Shown in pieces: positions 45,784-57,657 of a DNA stretch of 64,000 nt. The DNA is from Platerodrilus igneus (taxonomy: Eukaryota > Arthropoda > Insecta > Coleoptera > Lycidae), in contig JARFIW010001178.1 in the NCBI GenBank assembly GCA_036346225.1, forward strand, positions 62,001 through 126,000. Direction: 5' to 3'. The translations under genes were made by a program, and so were the position numbers. Below the pieces are notes generated by a model. It did no database searches. It was not told the DNA's origin and was given only the letters and a program-made list of their open reading frames with translations. How positions within the stretch are numbered: position 1 is the stretch's first letter; each line of letters starts with the position of its first letter.

Positions 45784-46777
45784 TAAAATATATACATCTA
45801 CACTCTCATAATTTTAAAATTTGTTTCAAACTCCACCTGATAAGATATTAGAAAATCTAAAATTATCGTTGTGCTTAGACACAATTTCAAATTAACGCTC
45901 TTAATAAAAGGAAATCATAAATACACTTTGTAGTGTTTAACATTAGTTAAGAGAATTTGAATTGAACGTTTAAATTGAACATAAATTCACAAAAAAAGGT
46001 TTCATGAAAGCTTTCTTGTTTACAAACCATAAGGTTATATAGGAAGCAAAGATAATATTAAATTAGTTAAGGTAATCGATAAATAAAGTTATGACTATGT
46101 TTTACATGCATTATTTTTCAGATAATTGTTAAAATGTAACGCATGCACGTCGTTCCGTCATAAAAATAAATAAGATAAACTCGTACCTGTATTCATGATA
46201 TATGAAAGAAACGTATACTTAAGCTTAGAGCTTATGGCTTGTTGAGAACTATAGGATCTTCGTACTGTTTGTCGAGACGAACACCAACGTTGATTCTTTT
46301 GGTTGTTAACCTCAAACCTCTAATTTGTAAGAGCCAATCCTTGTTTGTTCCACGACCGTGTTTCATCAACGAATATTTAATTTATTTTATATATATAAAA
46401 CATCAACGTAACATTCTTGAACGATAAACGATAATATTTGTAAATAGTACAATTAATGCATTGGCTTAGATAGCTTAGCACAGACAATTAGATACTTCAA
46501 AGGAATTTGCTACCAGAAGATATGCTACGGGAGGGCATGCCATCCAAGGATATGCTACAGGAGGATATGCCACCAGAGGTCCGTAGAAAATAAACGTGTT
46601 ACAAAAACGAAATATTGCAATGCGCCACGAGGACCAGTCTAAAAATTTATCTAAAAACAGCTTACCATCCATTAATATTTTGAACGGATTATCCAGGTAG
46701 GCTTTCTTCTTAAGCATTTTTCTTATATTCTAAAATGATATTTATGTATATTAGGAAGAATAAAAGCAAAGACACCT
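45784..46777 (-). repeat. Long direct repeat, right copy (Gypsy 2-associated, probable LTR part)
   Basis: Partner of 40646-41618. It lies on the 5' side of the minus-strand element, beyond the PBS array. Ends near aagcaaagacacctttc. The ORF at 46717-46475 comes from the degenerate tatgctacgg repeat and is not a gene. Confidence 0.65.
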
Positions 46778-47006
46778 TTCATCCTGCACAGACTTTTTTT
46801 ATTTCACCAATATGTAGCATTACAGGCTTTATACCCACATAAATGCTCACATTATAAAATTAACAGTAAATTTGTGTATCATGTGCTTATATTGCAATAC
46901 TGTATTAAAAACAAAACAAAAGATAAAACATTGACTTATTAATGTAATTGATCCTCAAGCTGTGTATAGTTGCAATAAGTATACGATAGGTATCATAAAT
47001 ATAATT

Positions 47007-48410
47007 CTAATAATCAGCCAAGGTGGAATCTCGGAATAGAACTTCATGCATGACAATTTTGTTAACAATCTTTTTATATCTAGCAATACTTATATTAAAT
47101 ACATCTAGTCGATAGAGGTTCAGGACTGTAAGGGTTCTGTAAAAGGAGGAATTTTGAAATGCAAGTGTGTTGAATGTGGGTGGCTTGAACAATGGAGTGT
47201 ATCTGACAGGTTGGCATGGCACTTTTAATGGTAGTAAAGACAGAATGTTGGTGCAGTCAACAAGGTTGTGGACAATTTTTATGCCAAACACAAGGTCTTG
47301 TTTTTCCCTAATTTTACATAAAGGACTTAGTTTAAAAATTTTGTACAAATTATTGTAAGTACTGAAAGGCATGTTTGACTTAAAATGCAAGTGTTTTACA
47401 AATTTTTTTTTATTGATTCAAGACGATCATTATACACCATATACTGATTCCATATCACGGAACAAAAATTGAGTCGAGTAAATACGTATGCAAAATATAA
47501 TGTCAATGATGTTTGAATGTTAATGAAGCTGTGGGAAACTCGGATGACGAATCCTAACATCTTGTTGGCCTTAGCAGCTATACTGTTTGTATGATTTTGG
47601 AAAGAGAGTTTAGTATCGTATACTATACCTAAATCTTTTATATGGTCCACTCTCGTAAGCGTAGTACTATCGAGATGGTATCTATAGTAAGTTAGGTATG
47701 TATTCCCCGTGAAACTGATTATGTGGCATTTGTCGTGATTAAAAGAGAGTTCATTCTGCTCACAATACTTTTGTAACTGTATTAAATCATGTTGCAGCAA
47801 TTCACAGTCACGAATATTATTAATGTGCAGGAATACCTTTAAGTCATCAGCAAACATTAAGAATTTCGAATGAATAAAAACTTTCTTTGTCATTGACATA
47901 AATACTAAAAAGTAATGGTCCTAGATGAGATCTTTGGGGGTTTCCAGAAGTAATAGTACAAAATTTGTTAAGAACCCATTTATTTTTACCACCTGACATC
48001 TGTTAGATATATATGAAGATAACCACCGAAAGAGATCTCTCCATGGATACCAATTTTAAGCAGTTTATCACAAAGAATCCTATGATTGATTTTGTCAAAC
48101 GCTTTACTGAAATCTGTGTACACTAAGTCAACCTACGTCCTATCGTCAAGAAATTTTAACAAATATTCAGAATATAAAATTAGATTCGATTCTACAGATC
48201 GTCCGCTGAAAAAGCCATGCTGTTCAGGTAAAATATAATTTTTTAGAGTAAGGAAACAAGGAACTGTAAACCGATTTTTCAATAATTTTAGCAAAAATAT
48301 TTAATATGGAGATTGGTCTGTAATTGGTTACTTTAGTTCTATCCCCGCTTTTAAAAATTGGAATGATAATTGCCTTCTTCCACTTTTCCAGAAATACGCC
48401 TTCATTTAAC
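47007..48410 (-). pseudogene. LINE ORF2 reverse transcriptase, C-terminal two thirds
   Basis: In shifting frames: LEKWKKAIIIPIFKSGDRTK and NYRPISILN (about 48395-48310), LPEQHGFFSGRSVESNL, VYTDFSKAFDKI (motif A region), then FLMFADDLKVFLHIN (motif C, FADD) and LSFNHDKCHIISF, VDHIKDLGIVYDTKLSFQNH, and the C-terminal FSTYNNLYKIFKLSPLC and YKKIVNKIVMHEV blocks. This order is typical of Jockey/CR1/I-clade elements. Breaks occur near 47890 and 47395, and others upstream. No APE domain is present in the surviving part. Confidence 0.85.
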
Positions 48411-51027
48411 CAGCGATTCTCAACCTGTGGGGCGCGCCCCCCTTGGGGGCGCGGCGTTACTACAAGGGGGGCGCGAGTATATTTAAAAACAAAATAAAAA
48501 CTTTTTTGAAGGTAAAATAAAACAAATTGTAAAATTAAAAAAATATATATATATATTTAAATTAGGAATACAGTTTATAATTACATATTACCAATAAATA
48601 ATTTATTATATTCGTTATTTAAGTTTATTAGTATGAAACAAAAACCAGTTAAATGTTATGTTACTAATCAATGACTTCCTTAAGCCTGTTTCTCATTGCA
48701 AAGTTTTTGAAATGAAGGAGTAATACCAGATATGGATACCCTAAGTTCTTTTTCTATATTTAGCTGTGATCTGTATTTTGTTTTCAACGAAGATACCGCT
48801 GAAAATCCGGTTTCGCAAGGATAAGATGTTGAAAACGGTAAAAGTATTTGGAAAGCTCTTCGTTTTAATGTAGCATACTCGTCATCCAAACCAGCCCAAA
48901 ATTCAAAAATCGATTTGTTATTAAATTGTCTTTTGATTTCACTGTTTGTTGTAAAATCAATAAAAGTTTCCTCTTCAGAAGTCGAGATACCTTGTGGAAC
49001 ATTGTGATATGGGTCCCTAACCCGCTCGTAACTTGCTAGAACTTTTTCGTCAGCAAAAAAAGTATTTTTTTAAATTTTTTGCTAGCATGCTTAGATGTTC
49101 GTTTATAGTTAAGAAAATCACGTTTATATGTTCTTCTTCAGGTTTGTATGTCTTTACAAATTCATTTATATTCGGAAACATTTCCAATTTCTTTTCTTTT
49201 AAATTTCTAAGCCACAAATCCAATTTTCTACAAAAACCATTGACTTTATCATTTGTTTCCAAAATATATGTATTTGTTCCTTGAAGTTGAAGATTCAAGA
49301 CATTTAACTTCTCAAATATATCGACTAAATAACCCAATTTCATAATAAATATAGTATCTCGAAACATTACGGCTTCTTGTCGATTTTCTTCTTCTAGAAA
49401 AATACAGATTTCTTCTCTTAATTCAAAAACACGTTTCAAACCTTTCACGTGATAACCATTTAGCTTCGCAATAAAAAAGTAATGCTGTATGTACTGATCC
49501 CATATCTTTACAAAGTTCAGAAAACATTCTTGATTTTAAAGGTCTCGTTTTTATATAATTTACAACAGTTACGACTGTAGATAACACGATATTTAAACCA
49601 GTACTCATTTCTTTCGACGCCAGTGCTTCTCTGTGGATCATGCAATGCGTCCAGATACACTGTGAAGATTTTTGTTTTACTAGTGTTCGCATGCTTTGAA
49701 ATCTTCCAGACATTGAACGAGCACCATCGGTGCATATTCCAACACAATTTTCCCATTCAATATTCGCCTCGTTTATAAAATTATCCAAGATGGTAAATAA
49801 AGCAGTTGATGTTGCCCTTTGCTGTATCGGTTTGCAAAAAAGTAATTCTTCTACAGCTGATACACCATCACAAAAACGTACATATATCAAATGAGCATCT
49901 TTATTGTTATCAGTTGCTTCATCAAGTTGAATTGAAAACAATTTTCCACGCAATTTTGCAAAAAGCTGATGCTGTACATCTTTAGCCATGTCAGAAATAC
50001 GACGAGCAACTGTATCATTGGATAGTGGAATAGATTTTAATTTTTTGGCAAAATTTTCTCCGAACAAGGTCTCTACAATTTCAATTGCAGCTGGCAAAAT
50101 TAGCTCTTCACCAATATTGTGAGGTTTCTTTCATCTGGCTATTTGATACGAAACTTTGTAAGAAGCAAGTAAAGCTTGTTCATTCGTAGACAAAGTGCTT
50201 TTAAGAACTAATTTTTGCTTCTCGAGTGATTTTAATTTACTTTCAAAAAATTGTCGGGATTTTTTAACGTATTCACTATGAAGAGTTTCCAAATGTCGTT
50301 TAAGTTTATTTGGCTTCATACTGTCAGCTGCCAAAGTTTTTGAGCAAATAACACACAAGGGCCTTACTTCTTCATTTACTTCAGTGCTCGTAAATCCATA
50401 GCTTAGGTATTCTGCGCAATATTTTCTTGATTTAGTTTTTGAAACATGCCTAGCCTGTGCACTAGTTGATGCTTCACAATCCTCCAATTCTCGCTTACGC
50501 CCATATAAAAATTTATCCATAATCTTTTCTAAATATGCCTCTGTTGCTTCTAAAATATATATAAGAAAAAGTAAATAAAAATTCTTAAATATTTATATTA
50601 TTCTTTATTATTTTCAGATACCAATTAAATTAAATGGCATGATTATGATAAAATGATAAATATATTTTTTGTACTTGCCTTTTAATATGTAGGTCCTCTA
50701 GAAAATTATCAATTTTAGATAAATAATACTTTTACAATGTTAAATTAAGATTGACTACAGTTAAGATTGATTCGCAATCCTGGTTCTATACAAATGTATG
50801 CACTATATAACCTCTGAAGTGTACTCGCACAACAGGAGCACTAGCAAAGCCGATATACTGAAACTTAACGTGACCCTGGCAGAATGTGTACAAAAAGCAG
50901 CGCCTACTAAAACACAGACCTAACACAAGGAGTGGGGAAACCAGTCATTTTTTCGGTAGTGGGGGGGGCGCGAGAATATTTACATTGGTAAACTGGATCG
51001 CAATAACAGAAAGGTTGAGAAGCGCTG
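48411..51027 (-). mobile_element. hAT-superfamily transposon with TIRs and 7 bp flanking repeat
   Basis: It begins CAGCGATTCTCAACC and ends with the inverse of CAGCGCTTCTCAACC. ATTTAAC directly flanks it on both sides (48404-48410 and 51028-51034); hAT elements usually duplicate 8 bp. Subterminal GC-rich palindromic sequence (gcgcgccccccttgggggcgc) is present on the left. 2617 bp, one transposase gene on the minus strand. Confidence 0.95.
48680..50520 (-). pseudogene. hAT transposase, BED finger to hATC, few frame breaks
   Basis: The ATG at 50520 (MDKFLYGRKRELEDCE) is followed by a BED zinc finger (PLCVICSKTLAADSM, LKRHLETLHSEY). A TGA near 50130 interrupts the frame, which then continues LPAAIEIVETLFGENFAKKL, FSIQLDEATDNNKDAHLIY (first catalytic acid region) and VGICTDGARSMSGRFQSM. 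Near 49425 a shift leads to LKRVFELREEICIFLEEEN and the alpha-helical insertion. The last block, FQILLPFSTSYPCETGFSAV with SQLNIEKELRVSIS, is the hATC dimerisation domain, ending at 48680. The layout resembles ZBED5-like hAT proteins. Breaks are few, so the copy is fairly young. Confidence 0.88.
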
Positions 51028-51100
51028 ATTTAACGATTTATTAATTAAAAGAGTTAGCAGTTTGAAAGCTTTTTGCAGAGTTTTTTTATAGACAAAAAAT

Positions 51101-51398
51101 AATCTTCTTAAGGAAAGACGTAGATAAACCTTAAGGGAATTAACTTATGCCTGAAGATAGATATTCAACAACATAACTGTGCTTCTTTTACACTTAAACA
51201 AATTAAACAAATTTAAAAAAATAAGAATCAGTTAATTAAACGTCACCATGACACAACTCACAATTAGTTAGCGGTCTGGCATGTTGGTAGCGATTCGTTG
51301 CTTAAGCCTTACCATAACATATAATTTAACACTTTTCCCTTGTTGAAGGGGATAATCAGGTAATATTTCATTCCCTTGTAAATGGGAATCATGTAAAC

Positions 51399-51400
<2 letters not shown>
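51101..51400. other. Unassigned flank, possible upstream LINE sequence
   Basis: No gene recognised. It ends at the (TA)n tract 51401-51446. Confidence 0.35.
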
Positions 51401-51446
<46 letters not shown>

Positions 51447-51448
<2 letters not shown>

Positions 51449-52312
51449 TGTGTCCAAATTTCGAGTCTCTACATTGTGATTTCAGTTATTATAAGAGATA
51501 GAAATTGGGTTAAATGGGGAAAGATTTGGAGGAATCCAGGCCAGTTTTGTATCCGTTTACAAAATTGGTGTAAGTTGTCTGGTTTTGGAGATATTCGAAA
51601 AAAACTAAAAATGGCGGATTTTGTTTTTTGATAATAAAACATGAATCATAAGTCGCACCATCACAAGACTTGCACATTATTAAGACACTTTTCTAAAAGG
51701 AGTATTTTAGCAGAATCATTCGACTGTCTTTTGTTTTCGAGGAAACGCCCACAACTTTTGTTTTTCTTATGGCCGCCATTTTGAATATTAGGTGAATGTT
51801 ATGCGCCTTAAAATTACCTTTTCAACGATATGCCACATGTCTATAAAAAAATGCAAAACTATCCTAAATTTTAAAAATAACTAAATTTGTATGTTCTTTA
51901 ACGTTTGGTAATCCCAACAGGGCAAAAATTTGATTTCTACATTATGAAAAGTACAATACACATTTTATTATGTACACAAACAGCATTTGTCACAAATTAT
52001 TGATTATGGTGGTACTAGAGTTAAAATGATATCGTTTTATAATAGTAGGCGGTGGTATGTGACAAAACCAAACAATTGAATTACAGTTATATGTCAAACA
52101 AATTCTAAAATTTAGATAAACTTGTGTGTGTTGTAAGTTTTGGTGCCGGTGGTGCTGCATTTTTAATTTAAAAAATGGCACATGTCTACAATTTTTCGAA
52201 TGAGGAAAAGTTTGATATGCTAAATACTTATTTACAATCGTTTCGGAACGCTGATACGGCATCCGCCAGATATTTGGAATTGTATCCAGAAAGACGACAA
52301 CCGCATAAATAG
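51447..52312 (+). mobile_element. 5' end of a DUF4817-type DDE transposon, truncated
   Basis: It starts with cagtgtgtccaaatttcgag right after the (TA)n tract, a start seen in many insect Tc1/mariner-like ends. It continues as noncoding leader to an ATG at 52175 and is cut at about 52310, where the sequence of the inverted-repeat region begins. No DDE part remains. Confidence 0.6.
52175..52312 (+). pseudogene. DUF4817 helix-turn-helix fragment
   Basis: The short ORF begins MAHVYNFSNEEKFDMLNTYL and continues to YLELYPERRQPH before a stop. This is the pattern of the DUF4817 HTH at the N-terminus of insect DDE transposases (SNEEK..ML..Y......A...Y...YPERRQP). Only the first 45 codons remain. The truncation coincides with the left border of the virus-like region, so that sequence or a deletion removed the rest. 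Confidence 0.65.
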
Positions 52313-52970
52313 GGTATTTAGTGACGTTCTACCGCCTCATTTCCCCCAGCATCCTCATTTCCCCACACATCTGGACCAAAAAGTTTTCTTCGACTAACCA
52401 TTTTTCATCTTTCGAGATAAATATTTCTTAAATTTTTCAACTTTCGAGATAAATGAGCATCCACATTTCCACACACGAGATAAACCTATTTTTAAGATTT
52501 TTTTATCTTTCATCTGAACCAAATAGTTTTCTTCGACTAACCATTTTTCATCTTTCGAGATAAACCTATCTTGTTTGGTATCAATTAATATTAGAATTTT
52601 CTCAGCAATCCAAATCTCTTTAAATTTTCACATAGCACCATCCCCAGAGAGCTACCCCCATTTTAAGATTTTTTACCTGTAGCGACTTTTGAGCGTTCTT
52701 ATAAATTTTTTTTATACATGCGATACATTAAATTAGCTTAGAATTTTATGCACAATCCGAATCTCTAAATAGATTTAAAACAGGACCACCCCTTACCATT
52801 TTACACACACCCTCTCAATTATAACTTTCCTGCAGCTTATACCTAAAAGAAAATCTAAAACCCATTCTTAAAACTTTTTATTACAGACAATTTTTACTAA
52901 TACAGTTTAAATTTGTAAACCACATTTCTAAATACATATTCACAATTTTTTATTTTCAACCTAGAACTTC
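52313..52970. repeat. Left outer flank with repeated TTTCGAGATAAA words
   Basis: The block ttttcttcgactaaccattt plus ttcatctttcgagataaa occurs at about 52384-52422 and 52528-52566. Shorter cgagataaa copies lie at about 52446 and 52478. Pyrimidine-rich, no gene. Whether the right arm has it cannot be seen because the window ends first. Confidence 0.6.
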
Positions 52971-53755
52971 TCATATCGGCTCATACTTATTAATATTTAT
53001 TTCTAAATAGAGCACTTTTTCCAAAGACCAACCGGACCCACATGTTTCAAATTCCTCTGATTTTGTTCTTATGGTTTCGCTTAAGACCTCGTACATATTC
53101 TCCAGATTACTAGAAGACGTTATAACCACATTTTTTGTGTTAAAGGATTTCACATCGGTAGTCTCTTCCCCCATTTTGGTGTAAACGCCGTAGAGTTCGC
53201 AATAGACTTTTACTGCTGTTGTGTTGTATTCTTTTTCCATTAATTAATCGAATAAATCGCTCTTTCTGCTTCCAAAGAAACTCGGGCACTCCATCGTCGA
53301 CACTGGCGTTCTTTATGCGATAGCTAACCATACGGTTGTTAAACGCTGTGCTAACCATTTCTACACAATCGTCGCTAGTAGCGGTAACTGATGCATTTTT
53401 ATGTTTGTTGCTCCTTAAGTGTGCGACATAGGTAGTTTTTTCCATTTCGAAATCGCATACTTTACACATAATTCGTGGTTGTTTCGTACAAGGCCCTTTA
53501 ACAGCTGGCGGAGCTGAACGTTTACGGCTTAATGACATACCGTGCTGTTTTTCCTTGTGTCGCTGTAAGTTGCCCATTCTCGTAAAAGCGATACCGCAAA
53601 GTCTCACAGTTTAAGTACTTTGCTGCGGACGGATGTATAAGCTTAACCTTGGACGATGTTACACCACAACATTTGTTCTGGTGCCGTTTGAGAGCATTCC
53701 TCCTGGTAAAGTAGACGTGACACAGCTCGCATTTAAAAACGTTTGCAGATACCAT
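52971..53755 (-). pseudogene. C2H2 zinc-finger protein of PolB-type element, left arm
   Basis: The ATG at 53755 (MVSANVFKCELCHVYF) is chosen because the ORF upstream of it has no ATG. Three zinc-binding motifs follow: FKCELCHVYFTRRNALKRHQ; a second finger around CGIAFTRMGNLQRHKEKQH after a break near 53605; and IMCKVCDFEMEKTTYVAHLR. Then come basic stretches, a VSYRIKNASVDDGVPEFLW domain, and, after another shift near 53215, VKSFNTKNVVITSSS and CGSGWSLEKVLYLEININKY. This domain order is familiar from proteins found with DNA polymerase B elements in arthropods and cnidarians. The role is unknown; DNA binding is likely. The last codons lie near 52971. Confidence 0.6.
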
Positions 53756-53841
53756 TTTAGTACAAAACAAAATCCGCACTATAGCACTTGACTTGTAAGC
53801 GAACTAACTTATAACTAAAGAGTTTACTCTTGCGCACCTGC

Positions 53842-53854
53842 TTTATGTACCCTA
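53842..53854 (-). promoter_or_regulatory. TATA-like motif upstream of the zinc-finger gene (left arm)
   Basis: The minus strand reads GGGTACATAAAGC, about 90 bp upstream of the ATG at 53755. Mirrored at 63494-63506. Confidence 0.45.
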
Positions 53855-54369
53855 TAGAATGCAAACCGAAGGTTTCCGAAGACACCCGAACGAAGTTGAG
53901 GATTCATCGGGGAACTAAATGACGTCATAATCCTTGCTGCTCGTCCAAAACATTTAGCGTCAATGCATGCACCCGGTTCGCATCGTCGATGGTGCGAATG
54001 CAGTTAGTAGAAACACCGGAAAACGTCTTCCATGTTATACGGATCGCGTGCATATTAAAAATCCAAAGGGTGATAGCACACGCACACAAATTGTGTGCAA
54101 GTCGTGCTGTAGAAGATGCAGTGCTACTATAACCAAAACACTTTAAACCATTACTAAGAAAATACCAACTTGCTGTCTACAGGATACTTACTAATAAAGT
54201 AATTTAATTTTAAATAACTTCTACGTCATACTTTAGGAAATGGTGGGCTTGAATATTTTCCAAATGAATCACCGAGCGAAAGTATATGCTTAGCAGTATT
54301 TAAATTAACCTTTAATTTCACATTTTTACGACCATAGTTAATTATAGATTAAAATTTAATTTGTGCACG

Positions 54370-55060
54370 TTCGAGCTTCTCGTAAACTAACATATTTTAT
54401 AGCAACAATGCGCTGTATAATACATGCATACCCCTTCTCTGCGCTACTGCTATTCTTGTAATTGCTAGAAAAAGTCACTCTCCTTTTTACTGTTAGGACT
54501 GGGCAAAGCACCATTTTTTTGTATACTTTCTATAGCACATCGCGCACTTTTTCGTCTGATAATTATGCTTCTGTAGGCTTTTACACTTTCGCATAGCGGT
54601 CGGCCGCATGTAATGATTTCTAGAACCGGTAAGTACTCGATATCGCCCAAATAGAGAATTAGATGCTCGATGTCTGTCAACTTCCAATTCCCTCGTAAAA
54701 GGTAGCAAATACTCAGTCAATCATCCATCTAATTTAAACTTCGACCCGCTCCTGTTCTGATAATTTACAAACATTTTTCAAACGACAATAGGCCGAGAAT
54801 TTTTAAACCTCCGAGGGATCTTTAAGTCGTGATCAATTACACATCCGAGCTACGCGTAAACTAACATATTTTGTAGCAACTGTATAATACATGCATACCC
54901 CTTCTCTGCGCTACTGCTATTCTTGTAGTTGCTTGGAAAAGTCAGTCACCCTTTTTACTGCTAGGGCCGCTAAAAAGCACCATTCCATACTTTCTTTATA
55001 AGTGTAGCACATCGCGTACTTTTTGTCGGATAATTAAATCTTTGTTTATGTAGGCATTTA
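54370..55060 (-). repeat. Diverged tandem duplication, left arm
   Basis: Two units of about 200 bp (about 54370-54570 and 54845-55045) share gcaactgtataatacatgc-like, cccttctctgcgctactgct and attcttgtaattgctnga blocks, offset about 475 bp. Mirrored on the right arm at about 62310-62510 and 62780-62985. Confidence 0.7.
54465..54680 (-). pseudogene. Small ORF, LYLGDIEYLP family (left arm)
   Basis: It encodes HLILYLGDIEYLPVLEIITC and then RRKSARCAIESIQKNGA. A paralogue, HPILYLDGIEYLPAYVSGVK, is encoded on the right arm at about 61108-61290. The mirror copy on the right arm is 62662-62850. No known family. Conservation of the peptide between paralogues that differ in DNA suggests past coding, but it may only be a fragment. 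Confidence 0.35.
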
Positions 55061-55094
55061 CACTTTCGCTTATTTAAACATCTAATACGATTGA

Positions 55095-55289
55095 TTAACC
55101 ACTTTCGATTATTCTAACGGAGACCACCATACGCACCGTTCTTTTTGAATCCAACGATCCTATGGGCTTCCACGCACTAACACCTGACGTATTTTTCTTA
55201 CTATTTGTTAAACAAAAACTACCGGTATCGCCATTGTGGACGTAAACAGATGTTTGTGGATGTGTACGAGAATATGTAACCATATACAT
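55095..55289 (-). CDS. Small ORF of unknown function, left arm
   Basis: A 64-codon ORF (MYMVTYSRTHPQTSVYVHNG, then WKPIGSLDSKRTVRMVVSVR) ending in IIESG. The right arm has the same sequence at about 62060-62250, but a missing base breaks the frame (TGSFV stop in place of TGSFCLTN). Not recognised. The C-terminal part has the look of a beta-strand end of a structural protein, but this is only an impression. Confidence 0.35.
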   Translation of the reverse strand: MYMVTYSRTHPQTSVYVHNGDTGSFCLTNSKKNTSGVSAWKPIGSLDSKRTVRMVVSVRIIESG

Positions 55290-55425
55290 TAACCAGTCTA
55301 AGCTATTTTATTTAGTCCACGAAAACTACTATTTTTCTAAACCACAATTAATAATCGTCTTTATAGGTTCCACATTTCGACCATTACCCAATGGCTGGTG
55401 CTACGTACATGGAAACTTTAATTTC

Positions 55426-55647
55426 TTATTTTAGAGAATTCTTATTCTCCCGCGCACTGCTGCGTAGTTGCATGTCCATTCCTTTTGGAGGTATATGCTC
55501 GTTATAGGTTGTAAGACCCTCGGTTTTAAATGATCCAAAAGGTTCTTTACTAGGCAAATATACAATGTTTAGCGGAACACCTTTGCGTGTGGTGTACGCA
55601 AAGATTACGAAACCCGCATTCCTTAGTTCGTCTTTGTTATCTGCCAT
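55426..55647 (-). pseudogene. Recombinant, shortened copy of the 181-aa protein gene (left arm)
   Basis: The first 46 or so codons match the right-arm gene at 60269 (MADNKDELRNAGFVIFAYTT). From KTEGLTTYN the sequence instead follows the second segment found on the right arm at 61825-61922 (EHIPPKGMDMQLRSSARENK) and stops after NSLK. So this is a fusion produced by loss of the intervening ~1.44 kb. Confidence 0.75.
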
Positions 55648-55669
55648 TTTGATAAATACGTTTTAAGAA

Positions 55670-57453
55670 TAACCTTTAAAAAGTATACGGATTTAGTACC
55701 ATCCTTTTCTGCAAGAACGCCTACATAACTAAAAGAGTCTTTCTTACTAACCGCAAATGCATACAACTTGTAGAAACCAGATGTATCTAAGTCAGTCCAT
55801 CGGCACATAAAATAATCTTTTAATTCTTCCTCATTTTCTCTAATAAGATGTTCTTTGTCTAACACATCTTTGTATTGATCGCGTATTGTCGCAGTGTTTT
55901 CCATGTAGTCCAATTTTCGCCTTTTTGCATCCATTTCCTCTAATTCCAGTTGTCTTTTCCTTCCACTTACAGCGTATGGTATACATAATGGGGCAATTTC
56001 CTTTAGCGTAAACGGATAGAGTTTACTACCAATATTTACGCGTTGTCGTACAACCTCTGGACGAATGTTAGGCGTATCTATCAATCCCAAGTCCGAAATA
56101 CTATTTCTTTTGGAATTGTAGAATATGGTGTTGCAGATTGTGTAAAATATGTACTACCTGCTTTAATGTAGCACTTGCGTAAGATTTTATTTTATCTTGG
56201 ACATCTTCCTCTACTATCTCCAAATAATTTACAGGTAAATAGTTAAAACTAAAGCCAGCACATACTTTATCAATTTTCCTTTTCCTCTGGTTTTTGGACA
56301 ACAATTTGCAAGCCCGTCAATTTCTTTGTATTGCCATTCCCCAATACACGTACTGTAGCAGGTTATTATACACTAAACAGCAGCTATTTTGTAGCTTGTC
56401 CGATACACTCCACATTTTGGTAAGTGGTACCAGTACATTGGCGCCTTTAGGAAGTATAACACTATCTTCCAATAAGGTTAAACAGTCTTTTAAGGGTTTA
56501 TACACCCGTTCCACGACATACTTCCAATCGCACAGTTGTATATTGTCGCTTCAATCGCGTAATACCATGTTCTTTGGCCAAAGTAGACGCAAATGTTTCC
56601 CTTAAACGTACATCTGGACAACGTAAAAATCTAGTATATGATTGCCAAGTTGTTTATTAACACCAGGACTTGTTATCTGGCACACAAATTTGTTGTAAAT
56701 CTTAATTCTTGCATTGGTTGTTAGCCATGTTAAACAATCAATCCCCGCAGTTTATCGTTGTCAACTATAATATTACACTTTTCTTCGTATTCGCCCTTAT
56801 AGCAAAAGTTATGGTTTGTAGTTAAATAATTACACATCTTCATCTTGCTAAATATGCCTGCAAAATCTTGGGTTACATCCATGTCAAAAGATAGAAATAA
56901 TCTTTTCGACTTCGTCTAATATATCTGGTAGTTCCTCCAATAAAGTTTCCAACAACATCTGCTAGTTCCACTTTGTATGGAACACATATAGGATTTTGGA
57001 ATTTTTTATTAATGCATTCGATGTCTTCTTTTCCGATAATTTCTTTTACTCTCTGGCCTATCTTGTTACTGCTTTCCAGAAAACGGAAGCTAGCTTTAAC
57101 ACCATGCCTAGCGAAACAAATCGGTTGAACTTTCTTCGTAGATAGCTGTTAAATGCACCACAAATTTCTTTTTTAGGATAAACATCCGTTTGTTTGCAGA
57201 TGCTTGTTCGGTGTCAGAAAGGTCGCAAATTTTTAACCAACATTATATTGTCACAAAATGGTTCTGTAATTGGTGTGTGTAGTCCGCCAGTCAGCATCTT
57301 TTCGCCTTCGACATAACAAATATTACCAATATCTGTCACCAGATTATTGTTGCACATATTTTCTGCCAACAGCCATAATCCAAATCGCTCATTTGTCGGT
57401 TTCACTTTATTCCCAAGAAGTTGAGAAACGTTAATCACCTTGGAGACGCTCAT
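55670..57453 (-). pseudogene. Putative replication initiator-like gene, left arm, frameshifted
   Basis: The ATG at 57453 (MSVSKVINVSQLLGNKVKPT) opens a frame that breaks near 57230 (an extra A in a run). Further segments in other frames include [28 protein letters not shown] and GITRLEATIYN, then GLIDTPNIRPEVVRQRVNIG, basic RKRQLELEEMDAKRRKLDYM and RWTDLDTSGFYKLYAFAV. The pattern of an Asp-rich strand, an R-x-Y-x-K-like block and an R-x-E-x-x strand recalls rolling-circle Rep_trans initiators. I treat this as a hypothesis. The C-terminal half (56090-55670) reads as one open frame. Confidence 0.4.
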
Positions 57454-57501
57454 GTTTACCGTTCTAGCTACCGTCAAATACTAAATTGAATACGAAAATC
57501 T

Positions 57502-57517
57502 GTTCCCTTATGTATCC
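57502..57517 (-). promoter_or_regulatory. TATA-like motif upstream of the initiator-like gene (left arm)
   Basis: The minus strand reads GGATACATAAGGGAAC about 50-65 bp before the ATG at 57453. Mirror copy at 58385-58400. Similar to motifs at 57658-57671 and 53842-53854. Confidence 0.45.
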
Positions 57518-57657
57518 TACAGAGTGGGGCGTATATTACCGAAAATAGTCGAATATGTCGGACACCGCCATATCGCTTACATTCTCTGGTTTAGGAACTG
57601 TTTTGTTATCCGACCTAGGTCGCGGTTGCGCATCAACACATGTCCGGATATATGTAG

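Larger units (their letters stand above)
46778..51100 (-). mobile_element. Jockey/CR1-like LINE, 5' truncated, split by hAT
   Basis: Minus-strand RT continues from about 51100 across the hAT (48411-51027) to the C-terminus at 47007, with a 3' tail toward 46780. The coding sequence resumes on both sides of the hAT at ATTTAAC. The right (5') limit is unclear. Confidence 0.75.

Noticed and set aside
46475..46717. ORF with VAYPPVAYP repeats as a proline-rich protein
   Set aside because: Derived from a degenerate short tandem repeat inside an LTR-like repeat, also present at about 41.35 kb.
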